DNA of 64,000 nt from Streptomyces griseoloalbus (GTDB taxonomy: Bacteria; Actinomycetota; Actinomycetes; Streptomycetales; Streptomycetaceae), in assembly GCA_014650015.1 (NCBI GenBank), contig BMUD01000004.1:62001-126000 (forward strand), in the 5' to 3' direction. This document shows, piece after piece, positions 51,393 to 60,108 of the stretch (positions within the stretch are counted from its first letter, which is position 1; every line of letters begins with the position of its first letter). The position numbers were made by a program, and so were the translations under genes. Under the pieces are notes generated by a model. The model ran no database searches. It saw nothing but the letters and a program-made list of their open reading frames with translations, and was not told where the DNA came from.

Positions 51393-52757
51393 ATGCCCCG
51401 CCCCCTGCGGGTAGCCATCGTCGGATCCGGCCCCGCCGGGATCTACGCCGCCGACGCCCTGCTCAAGTCCGACGTGGCCGCCGAACCGGGCGTGTCCATC
51501 GACATCTTCGAGCGCATGCCGGCGCCGTTCGGACTCATCCGGTACGGCGTCGCCCCCGACCACCCGCGGATCAAGGGCATCATCACCGCCCTCCACCAGG
51601 TGCTCGACAAGCCGCAGATCCGTCTGTTCGGCAACGTGGACTACGGCACCGACCTCCATCTCGACGACCTGCGGACGTTCTACGACGGCGTGATCTTCGC
51701 CACCGGCGCCACGGCCGACCGCGCGCTGTCCGTCCCGGGCATCGACCTCGACGGCTCCTACGGTGCCGCGGACTTCGTCTCCTGGTACGACGGCCACCCG
51801 GACGTGCCGCGCACCTGGCCGCTCGACGCGGAGAAGGTCGCCGTGCTCGGCGTCGGGAACGTCGCCCTCGACATCGCGCGCGTCCTCGCCAAGACGGCGG
51901 ACGAGCTGCTGCCGACGGAGATCCCGCCGAACGTGTACGAGGGACTCAAGGCCAACAAGGCCGTGGAGGTCCACGTGTTCGGCCGCCGTGGCCCGGCGCA
52001 GGCGAAGTTCAGCCCGATGGAGCTGCGGGAGCTGGACCACTCCCCCTCCATCGAGGTCATCGTCGACCCCGAGGACATCGACTACGACGAGGGCTCGATC
52101 GCCACCCGGCGCGGCAACAAGCAGGCCGACATGGTCGCCAAGACCCTGGAGAACTGGGCGATCCGCGACGCCGGCGACCGCCCGCACAAGCTGTTCCTGC
52201 ACTTCTTCGAGTCCCCGGTGGAGATCCTCGGCGAGGACGGCAAGGTCGTCGGCCTGCGCACCGAGCGCACGGAACTCGACGGCACCGGCAACGTCAAGGG
52301 GACCGGCGAGTTCAAGGACTGGGACGTCAGCGCGGTGTACCGCGCGGTGGGCTACCTCTCCGACAAGCTCCCCAAGCTGCCCTGGGACATCGACTCCGGC
52401 ACGGTCCCGGACCAGGGCGGACGCGTCATCCAGGAAACCGGCGAGCACCTGCCGTCCACGTACGTCACCGGCTGGATCCGGCGCGGTCCGGTGGGCCTGA
52501 TCGGTCACACCAAGGGGGACGCCAACGAGACGGTGGCGAACCTGCTGGCGGACTACGCGGGCGGACGGCTGCTCACGCCCGAGTCGCCGGCCCCGGAGGC
52601 GGTGGACGCGTTCCTCGCCGAGCGCGGGATCCGCTTCACCACCTGGGACGGCTGGTACCGCCTGGACGCCGCGGAGAAGGCGCTGGGCGAGCCGCAGGGC
52701 CGCGAGCGCGTGAAGATCGTCGAGCGCGAGGACATGCTGCGGGAGAGCGGCGCGTGA
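51393..52757 (+). CDS. FprA-type ferredoxin/NADP+ reductase (adrenodoxin reductase family)
   Basis: A 454-residue flavoprotein that passes electrons between NADPH and ferredoxin, for cytochromes P450 or iron-sulfur enzymes. The FAD site is VAIVGSGPAGIYAADALL. FERMPAPFGLIRYGVAPDHPRIK is a strong family signature. The NADP site is VAVLGVGNVALDIARVL, VHVFGRRGPAQAKF follows, and the C-terminus has VTGWIRRGPVGLIGHTKGDANETV. The ATG at 51393 follows AAGGGA. It is monocistronic, with two stacked palindromes and a possible iron box upstream and a hairpin downstream. Regulation by redox or iron status is inferred. Confidence 0.95.
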   Translation: MPRPLRVAIVGSGPAGIYAADALLKSDVAAEPGVSIDIFERMPAPFGLIRYGVAPDHPRIKGIITALHQVLDKPQIRLFGNVDYGTDLHLDDLRTFYDGVIFATGATADRALSVPGIDLDGSYGAADFVSWYDGHPDVPRTWPLDAEKVAVLGVGNVALDIARVLAKTADELLPTEIPPNVYEGLKANKAVEVHVFGRRGPAQAKFSPMELRELDHSPSIEVIVDPEDIDYDEGSIATRRGNKQADMVAKTLENWAIRDAGDRPHKLFLHFFESPVEILGEDGKVVGLRTERTELDGTGNVKGTGEFKDWDVSAVYRAVGYLSDKLPKLPWDIDSGTVPDQGGRVIQETGEHLPSTYVTGWIRRGPVGLIGHTKGDANETVANLLADYAGGRLLTPESPAPEAVDAFLAERGIRFTTWDGWYRLDAAEKALGEPQGRERVKIVEREDMLRESGA

Positions 52758-52783
52758 GCCGTTGACCCCTGAGCGGTCGTGCC

Positions 52784-52824
52784 AGAGCGCCCGTTCGGTC
52801 CGGAACCGGGCCGACGGGCGCTCT
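52784..52824. terminator. Terminator between ferredoxin reductase and GH65 genes
   Basis: An 11-bp stem (AGAGCGCCCGT at 52784-52794 with its complement at 52814-52824), with further pairing inside the loop. It lies 27 bases past the reductase stop and 51 before the convergent GH65 stop. Confidence 0.75.
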
Positions 52825-52874
52825 TCGCGTTCCGCGCGTGAGCCGGCGCCACACGTCCCGCGGCCGGCGGACGG

Positions 52875-55244
52875 TCAGTCCGGTAGGACCAGCCGGTCCG
52901 TCTCGCCCGGCTGGAGGCGGACGCTCCGGTCCGGGAGGTGCACCTCGATCGGGGACCGGCCGGACGAGGGCACGGTGACCTCCAGCAGGCCGCGTTCCAG
53001 CCGCAGCCGCACGCCCCAGTGGCCGTGGTAGCGCAGGGTGAAGCCGTAGGAGGACAGTTCCGGCAGGGGCACGGGGTCGAGCCACAGGGCTCCGCCGCGG
53101 GTCTCCAGTCCGGTCAGTCCGCGCTGGACCAGATCGAGGGTGCCGGCCATGGCACCGAGGTGGATGCCCTCACCGGTGGTGCCGCCCTGGATGTCGGCGA
53201 TGTCCGCCTGGAGGGCCTCCTGGCAGAACTTCCAGGCGTCCGCGCGCCGGGCCCGGGCCAGGACCCGGCCGTGGACCAGTCCGCTGAGGGTGGATCCGTG
53301 GCTGGTGCGGTGCAGGTAGTGGTCCACCGTGCGCCGCCAGGTCCGTCCGTCCAGGTCCAGGCCCAGCCGGTGGAAGAGTCCCTGGAGTTCGGCGGGTGAG
53401 AAGAGGTAGCCGAGCATCAGGACGTCGGCCTGCTTGGAGGCCTGGTAGCGGTTGACGGTGTCCCCCTCGGCCTCCAGGATCCGGTCCAGGCGCCGGATGT
53501 CGCCGTACCGGCGCCGGTAGCCGCGCCAGTCGAGTTCGGCGAGTTCGCCGTAGCCCTCGAACTGGCTGATGACGCCGTGGTGGAAGGGGACGTGGAGGGT
53601 GCGGGAGATGTGGTCCCACTCGTCGAGTTCGCCGGCGTCCAGTCCGGTCCGCTCGGCGAGTTCCCGGCGGCGCGGCTCGGTCAGGCCGCGCAGCACGTCC
53701 AGGGTGCGGCTGAGCACCCAGGCGGCCGTGACGTTGGTGTAGGCGTTGTCGTCGAGGCCCGGCTCGGCGGCGTCCGGGTAGGCGTCGTGGTACTCGTCGG
53801 GACCGACCACGCCCTTGATGCGGTGCCGGCCCAGACGCTCGTCGTAGGTGGCCGAGTCGGCCCAGAAGCGGGAGATCTGCAGCAGCATCTCGGCGCCCTT
53901 GGTCTGCAGGAACTCTTCGTCGCCGCTGGCCTCGCAGTACTGCCACACGTTGTACGCGATCGCCGATCCGACGTGGTGCTGCAGATGCGAGCGGTCGGGC
54001 AGCCAGCGGCCGGAGAGGGGATTGAGATGCAGCTTCTGGGTCTCCTCCCGGCCGTCGCTGCCGCTCTGCCAGGGATACATCGCGCCTGTGTGCCCCGCGT
54101 CCCGTGCGGCGGTGCGGGCGCGTTCCAGGCGCCGGTGCCGGTAGTACAGCAGGGCGCGGGAGACCTCGGGGAAGTGCAGGTTGAGGTACGGCAGGACGAA
54201 CAGCTCGTCCCAGAAGACGTGCCCGCGGTAGGACTCGCCGTGCAGTCCACGGGCCGGGACCCCCACGTCCAGGTCCGCGGTGTGCGGCGAGAGGGTCTGC
54301 AGGACGTGGAAGAGGTGCAGCCGCAGGATGCGGCCCGCCTCGCCGGGCACGTCCAGTTCGGCGCGGCGCCACAGTTGGTCCCAGGCCGTCAGATGCGGCT
54401 GGAGCAGCGCGTCGAAGGCTCCCGCCCGGCCCACCCGGTCGACGGCTGCGTGCAGCGGGTCACTGATCGCGGGGTCGCGTGAGGTGTGCAGGGCGACGAC
54501 CTTGTCGACGGTGACGGGGCGGCCGGCGGCCAGTTCCAGGCGGGTCGTCTGGAGGGCACGCGGGCGGTCGTGCCGGTTCCTGAGGGGTGTGGGCGCCGTC
54601 AGCCGGGCGGCGAGGGCGACCCGGACGTCCGAGGTGCGGGTGCGGCAGCGCAGCCACACCGTGTCCGCGGCGGACGTGCCGGTGAGCACATGGGTGAGAT
54701 GGCGGCCGTCCAGATCGCGGTAGCGCGGCACCCCGGCGTTGGTGACGCCGCCGTCGAGCGCCGCCTCGATCTCCAGGGTGCCCGAGAAGCCCTGGGCGGT
54801 GAACTCGGTGCGCAGGCCCGCCAGATGGGGGTCGGCCATGTGCACGAACCGGTGCTGGCGGACGAGGAGCGCCCGTCCCCCGCCTAGCCCGTAGCGCGTT
54901 CCGCGTTCCAGCAGCCCGGAGGACAGGTGGAGGGTCTCGCCGTGGTCGAGGACGGTCGCGGTGTCGGGGGACAGCCAGGGTTCGTCCGGCAGGCGGAAGC
55001 GCAGCGGCAGCCAGTTCGGCAGGTTGACCATGTCCTCGTTCTCGACCTGCCGTCCGGCCACCTCGGAGATGAGCCGGTTGTAGCAGCCGGCCGCGTATGT
55101 GCCGGGGTAGTGCACCTCGTCCGCGGAGCACTCCGGCAGCGCGCCCCGGGTGGCGAAGTAGCCGTTGCCCAGGGTGCACAGGGATTCCCTCAGGCGCGCG
55201 TCGGCGGGGTCGTACCCCTCGTGCTCCCAGGTCCAGCCCGTCAC
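52875..55244 (-). CDS. GH65 family disaccharide phosphorylase/hydrolase
   Basis: A 789-residue GH65 enzyme, typically cleaving an alpha-glucosidic disaccharide (trehalose, kojibiose, maltose or nigerose) with phosphate. The N-terminal beta-sandwich opens RESLCTLGNGYFATRGALPE. The (alpha/alpha)6 barrel has FWDELFVLPYLNLHFPE and the general acid Glu484 in VVGPDEYHD. The phosphate-site residues are in YQASKQADVLML and SHGSTLSGLVHG. The acceptor specificity cannot be fixed from sequence. The GTG at 55244 follows GGGAGGAG, and the earlier open frame is low-quality. A beta-phosphoglucomutase gene, a frequent partner, is not adjacent. No signal peptide, so it is cytoplasmic. Confidence 0.92.
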   Translation of the reverse strand: MTGWTWEHEGYDPADARLRESLCTLGNGYFATRGALPECSADEVHYPGTYAAGCYNRLISEVAGRQVENEDMVNLPNWLPLRFRLPDEPWLSPDTATVLDHGETLHLSSGLLERGTRYGLGGGRALLVRQHRFVHMADPHLAGLRTEFTAQGFSGTLEIEAALDGGVTNAGVPRYRDLDGRHLTHVLTGTSAADTVWLRCRTRTSDVRVALAARLTAPTPLRNRHDRPRALQTTRLELAAGRPVTVDKVVALHTSRDPAISDPLHAAVDRVGRAGAFDALLQPHLTAWDQLWRRAELDVPGEAGRILRLHLFHVLQTLSPHTADLDVGVPARGLHGESYRGHVFWDELFVLPYLNLHFPEVSRALLYYRHRRLERARTAARDAGHTGAMYPWQSGSDGREETQKLHLNPLSGRWLPDRSHLQHHVGSAIAYNVWQYCEASGDEEFLQTKGAEMLLQISRFWADSATYDERLGRHRIKGVVGPDEYHDAYPDAAEPGLDDNAYTNVTAAWVLSRTLDVLRGLTEPRRRELAERTGLDAGELDEWDHISRTLHVPFHHGVISQFEGYGELAELDWRGYRRRYGDIRRLDRILEAEGDTVNRYQASKQADVLMLGYLFSPAELQGLFHRLGLDLDGRTWRRTVDHYLHRTSHGSTLSGLVHGRVLARARRADAWKFCQEALQADIADIQGGTTGEGIHLGAMAGTLDLVQRGLTGLETRGGALWLDPVPLPELSSYGFTLRYHGHWGVRLRLERGLLEVTVPSSGRSPIEVHLPDRSVRLQPGETDRLVLPD

Positions 55245-55592
55245 TTCGACGCTCCTCCCGCCGACGGCCGTGGCGCGTCCTCGGACGTCCGTACGACGAC
55301 GTCGACGCCGTACCGCGGCGGTCCGTCCCTCGGGCGCCACCGACGGTGAGACCCACACCGGTCGTGGGCCGGACGGCCACCACGGCCGGGCGTCGCTCAC
55401 GGGTACCCCCGACGGGTGCGGGACACACACCGGCGCGGGCGTCCGCCGCCCCGCACGTTCGGCCAGGTGGCACGGCCCGTCGCGGCGAGGTCGGGGAGGT
55501 CGGGGAGGTCGGCGGGGACCGGCGCCGGGGGCCCTTCGCGCGACGTGCGGCGCGGAGGGCCCGGGCGGCGCCGGTTCCGGTCGGGGGCCGGC
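55245..55592. other. 348-bp intergenic region
   Basis: Upstream of GH65 and downstream of the roadblock operon, all on the minus strand. No gene was recognised. It includes three 9-bp units (GAGGTCGGG, GAGGTCGGG, GAGGTCGGC) at 55487-55513. Confidence 0.45.
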
Positions 55593-55967
55593 TCAGACCT
55601 CCAGCTCGGACTCGATACGGCGCAACTGGTGCCGCGCCATGGCGAGGTTGGCCCGGCCCGCGTCGAGCACCAGGTACAGGAAGAGGCCGTTCCCGCCACG
55701 CCCCTTGAGCAGGCGGATCAGGTGGTACTGGCTGTTCAGGGTGATCAGGATGTCCTCGATCTCCTCGTTCAGGCCCAGGTGTTCCATCGTGCGCAGTTTG
55801 GACCGTACGACGTCGGTGTTGCCGGCGGCGGCGACCTCCAGGTTGAAGTCCTTGCCGCCGCCCAGCGTGCCGAGTGCCATACCGCTGGTGTAGTCGACGA
55901 GTGCGGCGGCCGTCGCGCCGTCGATGGAGCCGAGGCATTCCTTGAGCGAGGTCTCGGTGTTCGCCAT
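55593..55967 (-). CDS. Roadblock/LC7-like protein (last gene of operon)
   Basis: A 124-residue protein beginning MANTETSLKECLGSIDGATA, then ALVDYTSGMALGTLGGGKDFNLEVAAAGNTDVVRSKLRTMEHLGLNEEIEDILITLNSQYHLIRLLKGRGGNGLFLYLVLDAGRANLAMARHQLRRIESELEV. The alternating beta-alpha pattern and the VDYTSGMALG and FLYLVLDAGRANLAMARHQL elements match bacterial roadblock/LC7-like domains, which normally regulate small GTPases. It has clear similarity to the product of 57466-57870. The ATG at 55967 is the only good start. It lies 171 bases after the preceding operon gene. Confidence 0.8.
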   Translation of the reverse strand: MANTETSLKECLGSIDGATAAALVDYTSGMALGTLGGGKDFNLEVAAAGNTDVVRSKLRTMEHLGLNEEIEDILITLNSQYHLIRLLKGRGGNGLFLYLVLDAGRANLAMARHQLRRIESELEV

Positions 55968-56138
55968 GGGAGGTGTCCTACCTTTCAAGGGTGGTTGCTC
56001 TGGTCATTCGTAAAATCGGAGGGCCCGGGGGCTCTGGGTATGGCTGTCATGGGGAAGCCGTCCTTTCCGTCGGGATGGGTGGTTCGGGCCGGCCGCCGGG
56101 TCGTGCGCAGGCGCCCGGCCGTGGGGAAAAGCCGGGGG

Positions 56139-56651
56139 TCAGCCGCCGGGCCGGGGCCGGTGCGTGGGCCGCTGCGGGGTCCGCACGGGGAGGGTGCCGA
56201 TGCGCCGGTCCGGGTCCTCGGCGGGCGCGGGGTGGTCCCCCCTCGCGAGCCGCTCGGCGTGCCGGCCGCCGCCCGGGCCGATGTGGGTGTCCACCAGCTC
56301 CGCGATCCGGGCGCCGCTGCGGCGGCCCTCCAGATGCAGCCGGCCCACGTTGACCCGGTCGTCGGCGAGGAGGGTGAGGACGACGGTGGTGCCGGCGGCG
56401 TACGTCGCGACATAGCCCTGGCTGCCGCGGACCAGAAGTTCGCGGAACTCGCCCCGGGCGGCGGCGTCCGTCATGCGGTGCGCGACGCCCAGCGAGGCGG
56501 CGGTGAGCGCGGCCAGCCCCTCCGGTTCGGTGTCCGGCACGTCGTGGGCCAGGACGAGGCCGTCGACGGTCGCCGCGAGGGAGCCCGCGAGCCGGGGTAC
56601 GCGGCTGCGGAGCCGACGCAGTTCGTCCAGCACGTCGGTCTCGACGGCCAT
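56139..56651 (-). CDS. Roadblock/LC7-domain protein
   Basis: A 170-residue protein with a roadblock domain at about 5-125 (VLDELRRLRSRVPRLAGSLAATVDGLVLAHDVPDTEPEGLAALTAASLGVAHRMTDAAARGEFRELLVRGSQGYVATYAAGTTVVLTLLADDRVNVGRLHLEGRRSGARI). The order, with A.VDGLVLAHD and G.GYVATYA.G, is that of conservon CvnB-type regulators. A basic, proline-rich tail follows. AAGGAG lies 8 bases before the ATG at 56651. It belongs to the four-gene operon but no CvnD GTPase is encoded nearby. Confidence 0.87.
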   Translation of the reverse strand: MAVETDVLDELRRLRSRVPRLAGSLAATVDGLVLAHDVPDTEPEGLAALTAASLGVAHRMTDAAARGEFRELLVRGSQGYVATYAAGTTVVLTLLADDRVNVGRLHLEGRRSGARIAELVDTHIGPGGGRHAERLARGDHPAPAEDPDRRIGTLPVRTPQRPTHRPRPGG

Positions 56652-56689
56652 GAGCAGTCTCCTTTCGGCTCGCTGCCGGCGCGCGCGGA

Positions 56690-57469
56690 TCACAGAGCCT
56701 CCAGGGCGCCCAGGAGCCGTCTCAACAGCGCTGTGTCGGGCTCGTCCCATGCCGCGCCGCCCGCCCCGGGGACGGGGACGACGGGTGCGGCGGGCAGGGG
56801 TGGCGCGGGCGTGATCATTCCGTCGGCGGCCAGGCGGCGCAGTTCGACGAGGGTGTGGAAGGTGCGGTGGGCGAGGGCCGAGGCGATCTGTGCGGCGGTG
56901 CGGACGCCGTCGACCAGGGCGAGGGTGCGTGCGCGGCGGGGCGGCAGCTCGGCGGGATCGGCGCCGGGCAGACGGGCGAGCGGGGCGGTGTCGACGGCCG
57001 GATCGGGCCAGATGCGGTGCAGCAGGTCACGGCGGCGCCACGACTCGCGCAGCACCGTCGCCACCGGTACGGGGCGGACCGCGCCGAGCCAGTGGGCGGC
57101 TCCGGGGCGGAAGCGGAGCGTGGCGCCGTCGTGGGCGAGCGCGCAGTACGCGGCGTCGAAGAGCGCGCCGAGATGGCACAGCTCCAGCGCCCCGGCGGTC
57201 AGCCGCCCGCTGTCCACCAGGTGGCGGCCGACACGGTGGCCGGCCCCGGCCCGCTCGACCGCCTCCCACCAGCCGGCCGGGGCGACGGCGCCGCTGCGGG
57301 TGAGCAGGTCGCCGAGGTCGGGGCTGTACGGGGATTCGACATGGATGACGCGTCCCGCCGAGAGGTAGAAGATCCCCGACTCCGTGGAGAGTGCCCCGGT
57401 GGCGTGGTCGGCCGCGAGGGTGCCGAGCCGTTCCGGAGCGGTTGCGTCCGTGGACGCCGCCGTGGTCAT
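56690..57469 (-). CDS. Probable DUF4388-like sensor/regulator of the roadblock operon
   Basis: A 259-residue protein. The N-terminal part, LAADHATGALSTESGIFYLSAGRVIHVESPYSPDLGDLLTRSGAVAPAGWWEAVERAGAGHRVGRHLVDSGRLTAGALELCHLGALFDAAYCALAHDGATLRFRPG, resembles the DUF4388 (PatA-type) domain seen in signalling proteins. The C-terminal half ends in a winged-helix-like RTLALVDGVRTAAQIASALAHRTFHTLVELRRLAADGMI. The ATG overlaps the stop of the upstream roadblock-like gene by 4 bases, so it is translationally coupled. The role is not established; it may read out a roadblock complex. Confidence 0.75.
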   Translation of the reverse strand: MTTAASTDATAPERLGTLAADHATGALSTESGIFYLSAGRVIHVESPYSPDLGDLLTRSGAVAPAGWWEAVERAGAGHRVGRHLVDSGRLTAGALELCHLGALFDAAYCALAHDGATLRFRPGAAHWLGAVRPVPVATVLRESWRRRDLLHRIWPDPAVDTAPLARLPGADPAELPPRRARTLALVDGVRTAAQIASALAHRTFHTLVELRRLAADGMITPAPPLPAAPVVPVPGAGGAAWDEPDTALLRRLLGALEAL

Positions 57470-57870
57470 CCGAGCACCAGCCGGTCCGCCATCTCGGCCA
57501 GCCGGATACGGGCCAGGGCGAGGTTGCCGTCGGCGCGGTCGAGCCACAGGTACAGGAACACCGTGCTGTCGAAGGCCGTGACGACGAACCGCAGCAGGTG
57601 ATACGCGTCCGCGGTGGTGAGGATCAGGTCCTGGACGGGTGGTTGTTCCTTGCCGGACCCGGCTCCGCCCCCGTCGGCCGGTGCGAGCGTGCCGCTCTCC
57701 ATGGCCAGGCGGGCGAGTTCGGCGGTCTCCGCGGCCGCGGCCTCCGCGTCACCGCCCGGTGTCTCACCCACCGCGCCCAGGGCGAGCCCGCTGATCCAGT
57801 CGGCCACCAGGGCGCCGCGCGCCCCCGGCAGGCGCATGGCTTCCAGCAGGCTCTCGTCGATTCCGGGCAC
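57466..57870 (-). CDS. Roadblock/LC7-like protein (first gene of operon)
   Basis: A 134-residue protein: PGIDESLLEAMRLPGARGALVADWISGLALGAVGETPGGDAEAAAAETAELARLAMESGTLAPADGGG..., then QDLILTTADAYHLLRFVVTAFDSTVFLYLWLDRADGNLALARIRLAEMADRLVLG. The ALVADWISGLALG and VFLYLWLDRADGNLALARIRL motifs parallel those of the 55593 gene product, so the two are paralogues. The GTG at 57870 has GGGGGA 4-11 bases upstream and is favoured over the GTG at 57891. It overlaps the next gene by 4 bases. Confidence 0.78.
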   Translation of the reverse strand: MPGIDESLLEAMRLPGARGALVADWISGLALGAVGETPGGDAEAAAAETAELARLAMESGTLAPADGGGAGSGKEQPPVQDLILTTADAYHLLRFVVTAFDSTVFLYLWLDRADGNLALARIRLAEMADRLVLG

Positions 57871-58332
57871 GCCGGATCCCCCATTTCGCACGGCTGTACC
57901 GCGAACGTGACGTCGACGCTACGGTGTGTGCTCGATCGAGGTGAGGGCATTGGCGTTTTCCGGTGGAATATGCGGCAGGGATGGTTCACCGCTGATAGGG
58001 TCCGCGCTTCTGCCGCACGGCCGAAGGGCCAGGGCCTTGGTGTGCGACCGGGTGCGGGCAGGGCCGGCCCCGGTGCGGATGGTGGGCCGACCCTGCTCGC
58101 GGGGCCCATTGTGGTGAGTCCGTACCGCCGGGACCACGGGTGAACGGCCGTCACCGCGTGTGCGCCGCGCACACCCCGCGCGCGACACGCCGCCTGCTCG
58201 CGGCCGCATGGGGGCCGTACGGGGCGGGTAGGCGCGGGCGGGGCAGCCGCCCGACGGAACCCCCCGCCTCAAGTCGCCGGCCGACGGCGACGATACTGGC
58301 AGCAGCACGTGCCCCCGCTCACCACTGGACCC
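57871..58332. other. 462-bp divergent intergenic region
   Basis: This separates the roadblock operon (minus) from the 58333 gene (plus). The left third is A/T-richer (57950-58005) with several promoter-like words but no clear -10/-35 pair. No gene or palindrome could be supported. Confidence 0.4.
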
Positions 58333-59493
58333 ATGCCGACCTCCTCCGCAGTCCGCCCCGCAGTCCCTCCCACGGTCTGGCTCACCCGCGGCCGCCATCC
58401 GGCGACCGCGGCCGACCAGGTGCTCCGGCGCAGCCTGCGCCGGCTCAAGGACAGCCGGGCCATCGACGATTTCCTCGAACTCCCCGCATCCGGGACCGCG
58501 CACGACCTGGTGTTCGAAGCCAGGCTCCGGGTCGCCGGTGAGGTCACCGTGCGCGCCCGGCTGACTCTCGCGCCCGGCACGGACAAGGGCCGGGACTGGA
58601 TGCTGGTCGCGGAGGCGGAGCAGCCCTGGGACCGCTCCTGGCCCTCCCCCGCCGAGATGTTCTGGCCGCAGGATCCGGACGCCGAGTGGTACCACGACGC
58701 GGCGACGGGACTGCGGCTGGGGGAGATCAATCCGCTTCCCGAGGACGACAAGGCCGTACGACGGCTGCTGCGGGACTGCGCGCGCGACGCGTGGCACATC
58801 CACGTCGTCGTCCATGAGGCCATGACCACGGACGCACGCGGCCGGGTGCCGCTCGCTCGCTGGCTGCCGCCGGCGCTGCGGCACCGTGTCGTGGAGCACC
58901 GGGCCACGCCGCAGCAGTCGCGGGTGGCGAACTGGGCACTGCGGGAGTTCGGTGTGGAGGTCCCGCGAGGCGGTGCGGTGGTGCTGCCCGGCGACCCGGC
59001 CCGCGAGGGTTACGACGCCGAGGCCTTCGCCGTGCGGGCGGTGTTCCTCGACGGCACGGAGCCGGGCGAGCTCGTCGACGCGGTGACCCGGTTCGACGCT
59101 CTGCCGCGCGCGCTGCCGGACGGCGCGCAGGACGCCCTGACCGCCCTCCGGGAGGACTGGCGCCTGCTGACACTCGAGGAGGAACTCGCCCGCGAGCGGG
59201 CGCTGGTGGCCATGTACGCCGAGGCCCTCGATGCCATGACGAAGTCGCGCGACCTGTACCGCGAGGCGGCCGAACGCGCCCACGAGGCACTGGCCGCGTT
59301 CCGGGACGCGCCCGATGCCCCGGGCCCCGCGCAGCCGCCCCCGCCCCGGACGTCCTCCGCCCCCTCACCCCTCCAGCACCTGACCCGCACCCTGGAACGC
59401 CTCAAGACCGGCAACACCAGGACCCGCCGCCCCTCGGCCCAGGGGGACGAACAACCGGCCCCGGAACCACAGTCGACGACGTCCGACCGCTAG
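58333..59493 (+). CDS. Conserved hypothetical protein (386 aa)
   Basis: A 386-residue soluble protein with an ordered core and a disordered Pro/Thr-rich tail. Core landmarks are VWLTRGRHPATAADQVLRRSLRRLKDSRAIDDFLELPASGTAHDLVFEARLRVAGEVTVRARLTL, WDRSWPSPAEMFWPQDPDAEWYHDAATGLRLGEINPLPEDDKAVRRLLRDCARDAWHIHVVVHEAM and WLPPALRHRVVEHRATPQQSRVANWALREFGVEVP. A helical, coiled region (LRAEDWRLLTLEEELARERALVAMYAEALDAMTKSRDLYREAAERA) precedes the tail. No known domain or catalytic motif is recognised. A GTG at 58309 is an alternative start. Confidence 0.75.
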   Translation: MPTSSAVRPAVPPTVWLTRGRHPATAADQVLRRSLRRLKDSRAIDDFLELPASGTAHDLVFEARLRVAGEVTVRARLTLAPGTDKGRDWMLVAEAEQPWDRSWPSPAEMFWPQDPDAEWYHDAATGLRLGEINPLPEDDKAVRRLLRDCARDAWHIHVVVHEAMTTDARGRVPLARWLPPALRHRVVEHRATPQQSRVANWALREFGVEVPRGGAVVLPGDPAREGYDAEAFAVRAVFLDGTEPGELVDAVTRFDALPRALPDGAQDALTALREDWRLLTLEEELARERALVAMYAEALDAMTKSRDLYREAAERAHEALAAFRDAPDAPGPAQPPPPRTSSAPSPLQHLTRTLERLKTGNTRTRRPSAQGDEQPAPEPQSTTSDR

Positions 59494-60089
59494 GGCCTGT
59501 CCGGCCATCCGCGCCGGCCGCCCGAAGGACGGGCCCCGCGGTGTCATGGGCTCTCCCTGGTCGAGCGGAGCCGGGACTTGGGGGAGCGCGCGGCCACAAG
59601 GCGCCGGAGCGCCTCGTGGCGGCGGAGTCGCGTGGGCGGTCCGCGTTCCAGGCGTACGGGGCGGGCGGGAGCGGTCGGAAAGGCTCCTGGGACCGTTCGG
59701 AGTGCGTCGCACCGGGCAGGGGCCGGGGCCCGGCCCCTGCTCCCCACTCCCCCTGCCTCGCGGGCGCAGACGCGCCGCACCGGGCAGCGGCGCAGCTGTC
59801 CGGGGTGTGCGGATCCGGTCCCGGGCGTCGGCCCGGAAAGCCGCTCGGCCGGTGCGGTCGGGCGGCGACCGCGCCACGCGACGGGTGGTGACCCCGGTCC
59901 CGAGCGGAGAGTTGACTCCGCCGCACGGCGCGCCCGGGGCCCCCGACTCGTCCTGAGCGCCGGCGCCGGGCGGCTGCCGCCTGCCCCGGCCGTGCGGGAC
60001 GGGACGCCGCGTCCGAGCGGAGTGCGGTCGCCTCACGGTCGGCCGGAGCGGTCACTCCGTCACGCGGTGGTCACTCCGTCACGCGGTGG
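59494..60089. other. 596-bp gap between convergent genes
   Basis: No reliable gene. It holds a hairpin-like element at 59552-59586 of a type common between Streptomyces genes, and the start of the 19-bp repeat at its right end. Large overlapping open frames here are high-GC noise. Confidence 0.5.
59552..59586. repeat. Streptomyces intergenic palindrome-like element
   Basis: The stretch CTCCCTGGTCGAGCGGAGCC followed by GGGACTTGGGGGAG folds into an imperfect stem (CTCCC.../...GGGAG). Similar elements recur between genes in many Streptomyces chromosomes. Its copy number here is unknown. Confidence 0.4.
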
Positions 60090-60108
60090 TCACTCCGTCA
60101 CGCGGTGG
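60052..60108. repeat. Three exact 19-bp tandem repeats across a stop codon
   Basis: TCACTCCGTCACGCGGTGG at 60052-60070, 60071-60089 and 60090-60108. The third copy contains the TGA stop and last codons (HRVTE) of the minus-strand membrane protein gene. The extra copies lie just downstream of the stop. Confidence 0.95.
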
